Assembly (NCBI RefSeq): GCF_001664485.1
Contig: NZ_CP013630.1
Span: 4,128,501 to 4,192,500, forward strand
Direction of reading: 5' to 3'
Source of the DNA: Rhizobium sp. N324
Lineage (GTDB): Bacteria; Pseudomonadota; Alphaproteobacteria; Rhizobiales; Rhizobiaceae
DNA: 64,000 bases
Within the stretch, counting starts at the first letter, position 1, and each line of letters opens with the position of its first letter. Of this stretch, positions 18,686 to 27,963 are shown piece by piece. The position numbers and the translations under genes were made by a program. Below the pieces are notes generated by a model. The model ran no database searches and was not told the origin of the DNA. It saw only the letters and a program-made list of their open reading frames with translations.

Positions 18686-19801
18686 TCATGCGATCCGCAC
18701 CTGGCTCTGCGGATCGAAGAACACGGCCTTGTCGAGATTGAAGGCGAGGCGTGTGGTCTGTCCCGGGGCGATGCCGGCATCGGCGCGCAGGCGGGCGACG
18801 ACGGATTTGCCGCCGAGCTTGGTGACGGCGAAGGTGTCGGAGCCGGCCGGTTCGACGACCTCGATCAGGCAGTCGTCCTCGGTCAGCGAACGCGCCTTGC
18901 GGTCGGCACCATCAGGGTCGGTTAGCGCCTCCGGGCGGATGCCGAAGATCACCTGCTTGCCGGCATAGGCCGACAACCCGTTGGCGCCGGCGACCACCGG
19001 CAATCTCAGCGGCGCGCCGTTCGGCCGTTCGAGTGCGACGGCAAGCCCGGAGGCGCCATTTTCGACGGTGGCGTTGAGCAGGTTCATCGCCGGCGATCCC
19101 ATGAAGTCGGCGACGAAGAGATTGGCCGGGCTGTTATAGATCTCGGCCGGCGTGCCGAACTGCTGCAGCACCCCGTCCTTCAGCACGGCGATCTTGGTCG
19201 CCAGCGTCATCGCCTCGATCTGGTCGTGGGTGACATAGACGAAGGTGGTGCCCATGCGCTGATGCAGCCGCTTGATCTCGGTGCGCATGTCGACGCGCAG
19301 CTTGGCGTCGAGATTGGAAAGCGGCTCGTCGAACAGGAAGACCTGCGGATTGCGCACCAAAGCCCGGCCCATGGCGACGCGCTGGCGCTGGCCGCCGGAC
19401 AATTGCGACGGCTTGCGGTCGAGCAGATGGCCGATCTGCAGCATGTCGGAGACCTGCTTGATCGCCTTGGCCCGCTCCTCCTTCGGCACGCCGCGGATCT
19501 CCATGCCGAAGGCGATATTGCCCGCCACCGTCATGTTCGGATAGAGCGCATAGGACTGGAATACCATGGCGATGTCGCGCTTGGAGGGATGCAGGCCGCT
19601 GATGTCGCGCCCGTCGATCCTGATGTCGCCCGAGGTGATCGTCTCCAGCCCGGCAATGGTGTTGAGCAGGGTCGACTTGCCGCAGCCGGACGGGCCGACC
19701 AGCACCAGGAAGCCGCCCTTTTCGAGTTCGAGGTCGATGCCCTTGAGAATGTCGACGGCGCCGAAGCGTTTTCTGAGACCGGAGATTTCCAGGAAGGCCA
19801 T
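18686..19801 (-). CDS. Sugar ABC transporter ATPase, MalK/UgpC type
   Basis: A 371-residue ATPase of the CUT1 class. Motifs in order: Walker A GPSGCGKST near residue 37, signature LSGGQRQRVAMGRAL, Walker B FLFDEPLSNLD and the switch His in VYVTHDQIEAMTL. After about residue 240 comes an OB/TOBE domain typical of MalK-like regulators. It is the last gene of a four-gene operon (binding protein, two permeases, ATPase) that starts at 23051. Its substrate is likely an oligosaccharide or glycoside, judged by the convergent GH2 gene. Confidence 0.9.
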   Translation of the reverse strand: MAFLEISGLRKRFGAVDILKGIDLELEKGGFLVLVGPSGCGKSTLLNTIAGLETITSGDIRIDGRDISGLHPSKRDIAMVFQSYALYPNMTVAGNIAFGMEIRGVPKEERAKAIKQVSDMLQIGHLLDRKPSQLSGGQRQRVAMGRALVRNPQVFLFDEPLSNLDAKLRVDMRTEIKRLHQRMGTTFVYVTHDQIEAMTLATKIAVLKDGVLQQFGTPAEIYNSPANLFVADFMGSPAMNLLNATVENGASGLAVALERPNGAPLRLPVVAGANGLSAYAGKQVIFGIRPEALTDPDGADRKARSLTEDDCLIEVVEPAGSDTFAVTKLGGKSVVARLRADAGIAPGQTTRLAFNLDKAVFFDPQSQVRIA

Positions 19802-19804
19802 GAC

Positions 19805-20740
19805 TTACCCTTTGACTGCGCCCGCCATCAGACCGCGCACGAAGTAGCGGCCGGCGAGGATATAGACGATGAGTGTCGGAACGGCCGCGATCATCGCCGC
19901 CGCCATGTTGACATTGTATTCGACCACTCCGGTCGAGGTGTTGACGACATTGTTGAGCGCCACCGTCATCGGCATGGAGTCGCCAGTGCCGGCATAGGCC
20001 GAGGCAAACAGGAAGTCGTTCCAGATGTTGGTGAACTGGTAGATGACGGTGACGACGATGATCGGCAGCGAGTTCGGCAGCATGATGCGGCGGAAGATCT
20101 GGAAGAAGCTGGCGCCGTCGACCTGGGCGGCGCGGACCAGCTCGGTCGGAAAGGCCTCGTAGAAATTGCGGAAGAACAGCGTGGTGAAGCCCAAGCCATA
20201 GACGACATGGACGAAGACCAGGTTGATCGTGGAATTGCCGAAGCCGAAGTTCCAGCCGGTGGCGTTCTGCAGGGTGACGCCGAAGCGGCCGAGCGAGCCG
20301 AGGATGGTCGCCATCGGCAAGAGCACCGACTGGAACGGGATGAAGCAGGCAAACAGCATCAGCCCGAACACCAGCGTATGGCCGGGGAAACGCCATTTGG
20401 TCAGGATATAGCCGTTCAGCGCTCCCATGATGGTGGAGATGGCCACCGCCGGCACCACCATCTTGATCGAGTTCCAGAAGTAGCCCTTGATGCCGGCGCA
20501 GGTCAGCCCGACGCAGGTCTCGCCCCAGGCCTTGATCCAGGGATCGAAGGTCGGGGCCTCAGGCAGCGCCAGCATGTTGCCGCCCTGGATCTCGTCCATC
20601 GTCTTGAACGAGGTCACGAGCATGACGAAGAGCGGCATCAGGTAGAGGATGGCGAAGATCACCAGCAGGCCGTAGATGACCAGCCGGCCGATCCAGCGGG
20701 TGTTGCTGGAATGGGAGGGAGAGGAAGCCGAGATGCTCAT
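19805..20740 (-). CDS. Sugar ABC transporter permease, MalG type
   Basis: A 311-residue permease with six predicted membrane segments and the EAA loop EAFPTELVRAAQVDGASFFQ that contacts the ATPase. The C-terminal end GRYFVRGLMAGAVKG is standard for MalG-like subunits. Its start overlaps the stop of the upstream permease by four bases (ATGA), and the ATPase gene begins 3 bp behind its stop, so the three genes are translationally coupled. The protein pairs with the gene product of 20737-21690. Confidence 0.9.
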   Translation of the reverse strand: MSISASSPSHSSNTRWIGRLVIYGLLVIFAILYLMPLFVMLVTSFKTMDEIQGGNMLALPEAPTFDPWIKAWGETCVGLTCAGIKGYFWNSIKMVVPAVAISTIMGALNGYILTKWRFPGHTLVFGLMLFACFIPFQSVLLPMATILGSLGRFGVTLQNATGWNFGFGNSTINLVFVHVVYGLGFTTLFFRNFYEAFPTELVRAAQVDGASFFQIFRRIMLPNSLPIIVVTVIYQFTNIWNDFLFASAYAGTGDSMPMTVALNNVVNTSTGVVEYNVNMAAAMIAAVPTLIVYILAGRYFVRGLMAGAVKG

Positions 20741-21690
20741 CGCGCCTTCTCCTTCAGTTCGGAATAGAGATAGGGCACGATGATCGCCGAGATCGTCATC
20801 AGCATGATGATGGCGCTGGCCGAGCCGACGGCCATCTCGTTGCGCTTGAAGGTGTATTCATACATGAAGTTGGACGGCAGCCAGGCCGAGCCGCCCGGCC
20901 CGCCCGAGGTCAGCGCCACCACAAGGTCGTAGGACTTGATCGCCATATGGGCGAGCACGATGAAGGCGGAGAGGAAGATCGGCCGCAGCAGCGGAATGAC
21001 GATGCGGCGATAAAGCTGCAAGGGCGAGGCGCCGTCGATCTGCGCCGCCTTCATGATCTCGCCGTCGATGCCGCGAAGCCCCGCCAGGAACATCGCCATG
21101 ACGAAGCCCGACGCCTGCCAGACACCGGCGATGACGACGGTATAGATGACGAAGTCCTTGTTCTTGATCCAGTCGAAGTGGAAGCTCGTCCAGCCGAAGT
21201 GATGCAGCGTCTGCTCCAGCCCGAGGCCGGGATCGAGGAACCACTTCCAGGCCACCCCGGTGACGATGAAGGAGAGCGCCATCGGATAGAGGAAGATCGG
21301 CCGCAGCAACCCCTCGCCGCGGATCTTCTGGTCGAGCAGGATGGCCAGGAAAAGGCCGAGCGCCAGGCAGATGCCGACATAGAGGAAGCCGAAGATCGCC
21401 ATGTTGGTGATCGAGGTATACCAGGATGACGGCGGATCGCTCTCGAAGGTCCAGCGCCACAGCCGCTGATAGGCGCGTGGCCCCGTCAGCGCATAAGACG
21501 GAAAGGTCTTGGAATTGGTGAAGGAGAGATAGGCCGTCCAGACGATGAAGCCGTAGACGAAGATGAGGGTGATAACGAAGCTCGGCGCCAGCACGATCTT
21601 CGGCAGCGCATCCTGCAGCCGGCCTCTGAGCGAGATCGGCGTCGCTCGCCGGGGTGTCAGAACCGGATCGGTGGTGGCAACTGTGCTCAT
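20737..21690 (-). CDS. Sugar ABC transporter permease, MalF type
   Basis: A 317-residue membrane permease with a cytoplasmic N-terminus of about 30 residues, six membrane segments and the EAA loop GLRGIDGEIMKAAQIDGASPLQ. I start it at 21690 (MSTVATTDPVL), about 9 nt from GGGAG; an in-frame ATG nine bases upstream is possible. It follows the binding-protein gene after a 101-bp gap that holds a strong hairpin. Confidence 0.88.
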   Translation of the reverse strand: MSTVATTDPVLTPRRATPISLRGRLQDALPKIVLAPSFVITLIFVYGFIVWTAYLSFTNSKTFPSYALTGPRAYQRLWRWTFESDPPSSWYTSITNMAIFGFLYVGICLALGLFLAILLDQKIRGEGLLRPIFLYPMALSFIVTGVAWKWFLDPGLGLEQTLHHFGWTSFHFDWIKNKDFVIYTVVIAGVWQASGFVMAMFLAGLRGIDGEIMKAAQIDGASPLQLYRRIVIPLLRPIFLSAFIVLAHMAIKSYDLVVALTSGGPGGSAWLPSNFMYEYTFKRNEMAVGSASAIIMLMTISAIIVPYLYSELKEKAR

Positions 21691-21746
21691 GGATATCATC
21701 TCCCTTCCCGCAGGATCGCTCGGCATTTATCGCTGCGGAGCCTGAC

Positions 21747-21773
21747 GCTTCCCCGCGGCAGGCGCGGGGAAGC
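21747..21773 (-). promoter_or_regulatory. Perfect 11-bp hairpin between binding-protein and permease genes
   Basis: GCTTCCCCGCG and CGCGGGGAAGC pair exactly around GCAGG, 18 nt after the binding-protein stop. It probably limits read-through or protects the upstream message, giving excess binding protein. Confidence 0.7.
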
Positions 21774-21791
21774 CATGTGCATCGACTGATC

Positions 21792-23051
21792 TCAGCGAGC
21801 GTCGTCGATCGCCTGGACCAGCTGGGTGACGGCTTCGTCGGAGCTCTTGATCTGGCCATGGACGAACTTCGAGACGACGTCCTTATAGGCATTGGCGATC
21901 GCCGGCGGCGCGCCGTACCCTTGAGCGAGCGAACCGAACAGCGTGCCGCCCTCGTTGGCCGCCTTCAGGTCGGCAATGCCCTTCTTGCCGCAGGCGTCGA
22001 AGTCGGTGTCGGGAACGTCGGTACGGGCCGGCACCGAACCCTTGACGACGTTGAAGGCCGACTGGAAGCTCTTCGACAGCGTTGCCGTTGCCAGCGCCAC
22101 CTGCGCCGCCTTGCGGTCGTCGGGGACGTTGAACATGCCGAACATGTCGGAGTTGTAGATGACGCTGCCGTCGGTGCCGGGGAAGCGGTAGCACAGGAAG
22201 TCCTTGTCCGGGGTCTTCTTGGCGGCGACGAATTCGCCCTTCGCCCAGTCGCCCATCACCTGCACCAGCGCATCACCCTTGATGACCATGGCGGTCGCGA
22301 GATTCCAGTCGCGGCCGGAGAAGTTCGGATCGACGTATTTGACGATCTTCGCCAGGTTGTCGAAGGACGTCTTCATCGTGTCCGACTTCAGCGACGCCTC
22401 GTCGAGGTCGTTGAAGGCCTTCTTGTAAAATTCCGGGCCGCCGGTCGACAGCACGATGGAATCGAACATCGTCGCTTCCTGCCAGTTCTGGCCACCGAGC
22501 GCCAAGGGGATGACACCGGCCGCCTTCGCCTTGTCGAGCAGGGCGATCAGGTCGTCGAAGCTCTTCGGCTCAGTGCCGCCGATCTTGTCCATCACCGCCT
22601 TGTTGATCCACAGCCAGTTGACCGAGTGCACGTTGACGGGGGCTGCAACCCACTTGCCGTCATAGACGGAGAACTTCTGCAGGGCCGCCGGCACCGACTT
22701 GTCCCAGCCTTCCTTCTTGGCCGTCTCGGTCAGGTCGCCCATGACGCCGGCCTGGGCATAATCGAGCACGGTATAACCGAGCATCTGCGAGGCCGTCGGA
22801 TAGGTGCCGGCCGCCACCATCGCCTTCAGCGCCGTCATCGCCGCATCACCGCCGCCGCCGGCAACCGGAACGTCCTTCCAGGCAAAACCTTCCTTCGACA
22901 GATCCTCCTTCAAAACGTTCAAAGCAGCCGCCTCGCCGCCAGACGTCCACCAGTGCAGCATCTGCACTTCTTTTACGTCGGCTGCGCGGGCGCCGCCGAG
23001 GCCAGCCATCATCACGACGGCAATCGCCGCCGAGCTCAAAAACTTGCGCAT
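21792..23051 (-). CDS. Extracellular sugar-binding protein of a CUT1 ABC transporter
   Basis: A 419-residue secreted binding protein: signal peptide [22 protein letters not shown], cut near residue 23, then [22 protein letters not shown]. That opening and the later [20 protein letters not shown] resemble GtsA-type glucose/mannose-binding proteins of family 1 solute-binding proteins. It is first in the operon with two permeases and an ATPase. The resemblance to GtsA is from memory of the family and does not prove glucose as ligand; the GH2 neighbour hints at a glycoside. Confidence 0.85.
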   Translation of the reverse strand: MRKFLSSAAIAVVMMAGLGGARAADVKEVQMLHWWTSGGEAAALNVLKEDLSKEGFAWKDVPVAGGGGDAAMTALKAMVAAGTYPTASQMLGYTVLDYAQAGVMGDLTETAKKEGWDKSVPAALQKFSVYDGKWVAAPVNVHSVNWLWINKAVMDKIGGTEPKSFDDLIALLDKAKAAGVIPLALGGQNWQEATMFDSIVLSTGGPEFYKKAFNDLDEASLKSDTMKTSFDNLAKIVKYVDPNFSGRDWNLATAMVIKGDALVQVMGDWAKGEFVAAKKTPDKDFLCYRFPGTDGSVIYNSDMFGMFNVPDDRKAAQVALATATLSKSFQSAFNVVKGSVPARTDVPDTDFDACGKKGIADLKAANEGGTLFGSLAQGYGAPPAIANAYKDVVSKFVHGQIKSSDEAVTQLVQAIDDAR

Positions 23052-23489
23052 GAATTTCCTCCCATTTGAAAATCGGCGGCGGGCCCTCCCTGCCGCCCGA
23101 TGTTTTCCGCCGTTACAGCGGTCGACATACGGCCACGCTCCTCCGCGCGGTTGCTAATTTAAAACGTTATAAGCCACGGATCGTCAAGTCCTTTCTCGAC
23201 TCCCGAGAAAAATATGGTTATTCCATCATCATATTGAATTAATTGTATATTTCTTCCTCTTGATAACAATCGCCGAAAGTCGACACGATGCAAGACGAGG
23301 CGACGGTGGCCGACGAGGATCGCGGACGCCTGCTGCGTCAGCGCCATCAACAATGCTGACGCTGAGGACCTGCGCGCCCTGCCGCCGCCGCAATTAGATT
23401 TGGCGATCAGCGAGACCGAACAACTTTCGAGGCTGACATCTTAAAACTGTTTGCATCGCGCGTGATTTCGCCTAGAAGCACGCCGTAAT
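23052..23489. other. Intergenic region between the sugar transporter and que operon
   Basis: This 438-bp spacer carries the divergent promoters of the binding-protein operon (minus) and queCDE (plus). The only clear dyad is the AT-rich TTTAAAACGTTATAAG at about 23158-23173, centred on AACGTT, which resembles a LacI-family operator. The rest is AT-rich DNA without a convincing gene; a 64-codon open frame on the minus strand (23159-23353) lacks coding character. Confidence 0.5.
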
Positions 23490-23520
23490 CCGGTCGCAGC
23501 CCACCCGGTCAAAACAAGGG
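23490..23520 (+). promoter_or_regulatory. preQ1-I riboswitch (type II) upstream of queC
   Basis: The RNA has stem CCGG/CCGG (23490-23493 with 23505-23508), loop TCGCAGCCCAC, and tail TCAAAACAAGGG. The words GGTCGCAG, the C just before the 3' stem strand, and AAAACAAGG match the known Thermoanaerobacter preQ1-I aptamer almost letter for letter. The tail would pair back into the loop as the H-type pseudoknot. AAGGG is also the queC ribosome site, 9 nt before the ATG, so preQ1 binding should block translation of queC. The genes behind it make preQ0, the precursor of preQ1. Confidence 0.85.
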
Positions 23521-23529
23521 ATCCAAAAT

Positions 23530-24240
23530 ATGAAGACCATCGTCGTCTGCTCTGGCGGACTCGACTCCGTTTCGCTCGCCCATAGAATAGCGGCGGAACA
23601 ACAACTGATCGGCCTCGTCTCCTTCGACTACGGCCAGCGCCACCGCAAGGAACTCGACTTCGCCGCCAAGTGTGCCGCGCGCCTTGCCGTTCCCCATCAT
23701 GTCATCGACATCGCCGCCATCGGCGGCCATCTCAGCGGATCGGCGCTGACCGACAATGTCGAGGTCCCGGACGGCCACTATGCCGAGGAGACCATGAAGG
23801 CCACCGTAGTGCCGAACCGCAATGCCATCATGCTGGCGATCGCCTTCGGCCTAGCGGCCGCGCAAAAGGCGGATGCTGTTGCCGTCGCCGTGCATGGCGG
23901 CGACCACTTCATTTACCCCGACTGCCGGCCGGGCTTCATCGATGCCTTCCAGCGCATGCAGAACGAAGCGCTGGACGGTTATGCCAGTGTCAGACTGCTC
24001 GCCCCCTATGTCGATGCTCCCAAGGCGGCGATCGTCGCCGACGGAGCGAAACACGGCACACCCTTTGCGGAAACCTGGTCCTGCTACAAAGGCGGCAGGC
24101 TCCACTGCGGGCGCTGCGGAACCTGCGTCGAACGCCGTGAAGCTTTCCATCTTGCCGGTATTTCCGATCCGACCGACTATGAAGACCGGGATTTCTGGAA
24201 AGCGGCGGTGTCGCAATATTCCGCGGCGGAGGTGCGTTGA
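23530..24240 (+). CDS. queC: 7-cyano-7-deazaguanine (preQ0) synthase QueC
   Basis: A 236-residue enzyme converting 7-carboxy-7-deazaguanine to preQ0 with ATP and ammonia, a step in queuosine tRNA modification. The ATP-pyrophosphatase P-loop SGGLDSV is at residues 8-14. Zinc-binding cysteines are in the C-terminal block CYKGGRLHCGRCGTC. Full length for QueC. The gene begins 9 nt after the AAGGG of a preQ1-I riboswitch and its TGA stop shares one base with the queD start (TGATG), giving tight coupling in a queC-queD-queE operon. Confidence 0.95.
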   Translation: MKTIVVCSGGLDSVSLAHRIAAEQQLIGLVSFDYGQRHRKELDFAAKCAARLAVPHHVIDIAAIGGHLSGSALTDNVEVPDGHYAEETMKATVVPNRNAIMLAIAFGLAAAQKADAVAVAVHGGDHFIYPDCRPGFIDAFQRMQNEALDGYASVRLLAPYVDAPKAAIVADGAKHGTPFAETWSCYKGGRLHCGRCGTCVERREAFHLAGISDPTDYEDRDFWKAAVSQYSAAEVR

Positions 24241-24596
24241 TGTACCGCATCACCAAGGAGTTCCATCTCTCCGCTTCGCACCAGCTGGATCATCTGCCGG
24301 CCGACCATCAATGCGCCAGGCTCCACGGCCATAACTACATCGTGGTCGTCGAACTCTCGGCCGAAAGCCTGAACGACGACGGCTTCGTTCGCGACTATCA
24401 CGACCTGTCGCCGCTCAAGCGCTATATCGACGAAACCCTCGATCATCGCCACCTGAACGAGGTCTTCGGCCATTCGAAAGTCACGTCCGAATTCCTGGCA
24501 AAGCACTTTTACGACTGGTGCAGAGAGCGCTTCCCGGAGACATCGTCCGTCCGCGTCAGCGAGACGCCGAAGACCTGGGCGGAGTACCGGCCATGA
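24240..24596 (+). CDS. queD: 6-carboxy-5,6,7,8-tetrahydropterin synthase QueD
   Basis: A 118-residue member of the PTPS/QueD family that makes 6-carboxytetrahydropterin from dihydroneopterin triphosphate. Zinc-binding histidines are visible at SASHQLDHL and ARLHGHNY, and the catalytic Cys is in the context [21 protein letters not shown] and [14 protein letters not shown] near the C-terminus are diagnostic. The ATG at 24240 overlaps the queC stop by one base, and the queE start overlaps the queD stop by four. Confidence 0.95.
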   Translation: MYRITKEFHLSASHQLDHLPADHQCARLHGHNYIVVVELSAESLNDDGFVRDYHDLSPLKRYIDETLDHRHLNEVFGHSKVTSEFLAKHFYDWCRERFPETSSVRVSETPKTWAEYRP

Positions 24597-25321
24597 GCGG
24601 AGAGACCATTCGCGTCAGCGAGATCTTCGGCCCGACCATCCAGGGCGAAGGCGCTTTGATCGGGCTGCCGACGGTGTTCGTCCGGACGGGCGGCTGTGAC
24701 TACCGCTGTTCCTGGTGCGACAGCCTTCACGCGGTCGACAGCGCCTTCCGGGATCAGTGGATTCCCATGTCCACCGAAGCGATCTGGCAGGAGGTCACCA
24801 AGCTCTCCGCCGGCCGGCCGATGACGGTTTCCCTTTCCGGCGGCAATCCGGCGATCCAGCCGCTGGGGCCACTGATCGAATTCGGCCATTCTCAAGGGTA
24901 CCGCTTCGCGCTGGAAACGCAGGGGAGCGTCGCCCGCAACTGGTTTCGCGATCTCGACATGCTGGTCTTGAGCCCGAAGCCGCCGTCAAGCGGAATGCTG
25001 ACAGATTGGGAAGAGGTCGACAACTGCCTCCGGCTCGCCGCCGGCGGTCCGGAGATCGCCTTGAAAATCGTCGTCTTCGACGATGACGACTACGCCTTCG
25101 CCCGAGAGGCGGGCCGGCGCTATCCCTATGTCCCCTTGTACCTTCAGCCGGGCAACCATACGCCGCCGCCCCCCGATGACAACGACGCCCGTATCGATAT
25201 TGACGGCGTGATGGACCGGATGCACTGGCTCGTCGAGAAAGTGACTGTTGATGGATGGTTTTCCCCGCGCGTGCTGCCCCAGCTGCACGTGCTGCTGTGG
25301 GGGAACAAACGCGGCGTCTGA
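24593..25321 (+). CDS. queE: 7-carboxy-7-deazaguanine synthase QueE (radical SAM)
   Basis: A 242-residue radical-SAM enzyme that turns carboxytetrahydropterin into 7-carboxy-7-deazaguanine. The [4Fe-4S] motif is CDYRCSWC (C-x3-C-x2-C), with the SAM-binding [10 protein letters not shown] following. The N-terminus has the substrate block [21 protein letters not shown]. The ATG at 24593 overlaps queD by four bases; the longer frame upstream is the queD shadow. It ends the preQ1-controlled queCDE operon. queF is not in the window. Confidence 0.95.
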   Translation: MSGETIRVSEIFGPTIQGEGALIGLPTVFVRTGGCDYRCSWCDSLHAVDSAFRDQWIPMSTEAIWQEVTKLSAGRPMTVSLSGGNPAIQPLGPLIEFGHSQGYRFALETQGSVARNWFRDLDMLVLSPKPPSSGMLTDWEEVDNCLRLAAGGPEIALKIVVFDDDDYAFAREAGRRYPYVPLYLQPGNHTPPPPDDNDARIDIDGVMDRMHWLVEKVTVDGWFSPRVLPQLHVLLWGNKRGV

Positions 25322-25334
25322 ACCTGCCTGAGCC

Positions 25335-25461
25335 TAAAGCGCGTCGCGATCCTTTAGATTCGCTCCTCGCGCCTTAGCTCTTTATTTTCTCGCATGTCGT
25401 TGCCGCAAAAGCGCTTCGCGCTTTGCCTGGGAAAACCGCGGCACACTTTTGCGCGACATGC
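25335..25461. repeat. Palindromic intergenic repeat behind queE
   Basis: AAAGCGCGTCGCGATCC opens the element. GCATGTCG (from 25392) and its partner CGACATGC (to 25461) form outer arms, with CAAAAG and CTTTTG inside. It is of the dispersed rhizobial type and overlaps no gene. Confidence 0.55.
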
Positions 25462-25462
25462 T

Positions 25463-26686
25463 TTAACGCTCCGGAAAAGCGAAGACATCGACAGGCTCTC
25501 CGAGCCCGCGCAGCGGAAAGGTGCCGAGGCTGTCCATGTCTTTCGCACAGCCCGCCATTTCGACGAAGGCCCGCGACAGCAGCACCGGACGCTTGACCTC
25601 CTTGGTCAGGCTTTCCAGCCGCGAGGCGACATTGACCGCCGGGCCGATGACGGTGAAATCCAGCCGCCGGCGCGAGCCGATATTGCCGTACATGACGTCG
25701 CCGACATGCACGCCGACGCCATAACGCAGCGGCTCTCGCCCCGCCCGTATATGCTGCTCGTTCAGCTCGGCCATCGACGCCTGCCCTTCGCGGATCGCCT
25801 GCAGCAGGTCGGCGCAGGCTGTTTCCTTGCTCAGTGGGAAGATTGCCAGCAATCCATCACCCATGAACTTCAGGATTTCGCCGCCATAGCGTTCGATCGG
25901 GTCCGACATCGCGTCGAAATAATCGTTGAGCAGATGGATGACATCGTCGCGCGGCCAGAGATCGGAGATCGCCGTAAAATCGCGCAGGTCGCAGATCATG
26001 ATTGCCGCGCCGACGGTGGCGCCGCTGCCGCGTGTCGTCACACCCGACAGGATCTGCTCGCTCGCATGCGGCCCGACATAGGTCTGCAGCAACGTGCGCG
26101 CCATGATGTTTTTCAGCCGGATTTCGCTGACAAGCGTTAGCGCCGGCAGGAGATCGCGCAGGAAATCGATGTGCTCGCGCTCGAAGCCGCCCGGCCGGCC
26201 GGTGGAAAATGTAGCGACATGGCGTTTGCCTAAGGTGTGTTCGAGTGGCCAGGCGATATATTCGGTCAAGCCGTCGTCGCGCAGGTCCTGATAGAATGAA
26301 TCCATCTCGCCGTCGGCTGCGCCTTCCAGCTGCCTGCGCACCTCCTCCGCACCCTGATGGATCGCGTTGACCGGACTGGTCAGGAACTCCGGCGTGTTTT
26401 CGACCCCATAGGCGAATGTGTCGATCTTCGCCTCGGTGAGCCCTTCCTTCCAGAGAAGGCGCGCACCCACCCATTGCGGGTGGTTCACCCTGAAATGCAG
26501 CGTTGCCCGGGCCACCGGCACCCCAGCCGCCAGCAGCTTCTCACACATGTCCACCAGGATGTTGTCGATGAAGCGCTCGCCGCGCGTCTCGTTCACCAAC
26601 CAGTCGAGAATTCGTCTCCGGCGAATCGGCCAGACGCCTTCGTCCGCCTCGGCGGCAGTTCCGACCTTGTTTAAAAAAGACGACAT
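25463..26686 (-). CDS. Class III adenylate cyclase with an N-terminal sensory region (paralogue)
   Basis: A 407-residue protein of the same build as the one at 10494-11711. The catalytic domain begins near residue 215: metal aspartates in ICDLRDF and FMGDGLLAIF, the adenine-specifying Lys in GEILKFMGDG and Asp in RLDFTVIG, and Asn/Arg in AVNVASRLE. These predict cAMP formation. The N-terminal half (about 30-210) is soluble and shares with the other protein the pattern of a helical segment, then WPLEHTL and FEREHIDFLRDLLPAL. That segment also resembles GAF-like sensory regions. It is transcribed alone, convergent with queE. Confidence 0.85.
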   Translation of the reverse strand: MSSFLNKVGTAAEADEGVWPIRRRRILDWLVNETRGERFIDNILVDMCEKLLAAGVPVARATLHFRVNHPQWVGARLLWKEGLTEAKIDTFAYGVENTPEFLTSPVNAIHQGAEEVRRQLEGAADGEMDSFYQDLRDDGLTEYIAWPLEHTLGKRHVATFSTGRPGGFEREHIDFLRDLLPALTLVSEIRLKNIMARTLLQTYVGPHASEQILSGVTTRGSGATVGAAIMICDLRDFTAISDLWPRDDVIHLLNDYFDAMSDPIERYGGEILKFMGDGLLAIFPLSKETACADLLQAIREGQASMAELNEQHIRAGREPLRYGVGVHVGDVMYGNIGSRRRLDFTVIGPAVNVASRLESLTKEVKRPVLLSRAFVEMAGCAKDMDSLGTFPLRGLGEPVDVFAFPER

Positions 26687-26790
26687 CTAAAACTCCCGCT
26701 ACACCACTTCACTGGCGAGTGCCGAACTCAATTTCCCGCTGAATGTGGTCGATGAGAGAGCAAATGATAAGGGGAGGCATCGATTAAACC

Positions 26791-27941
<1,151 letters not shown>

Positions 27942-27963
27942 AATGCTCCGGAGCGAATTCGAA

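Noticed and set aside
23159..23353. 64-codon open frame on the minus strand in the que/sugar spacer
   Set aside because: It lacks a good ribosome site and coding character and overlaps the expected promoter region.
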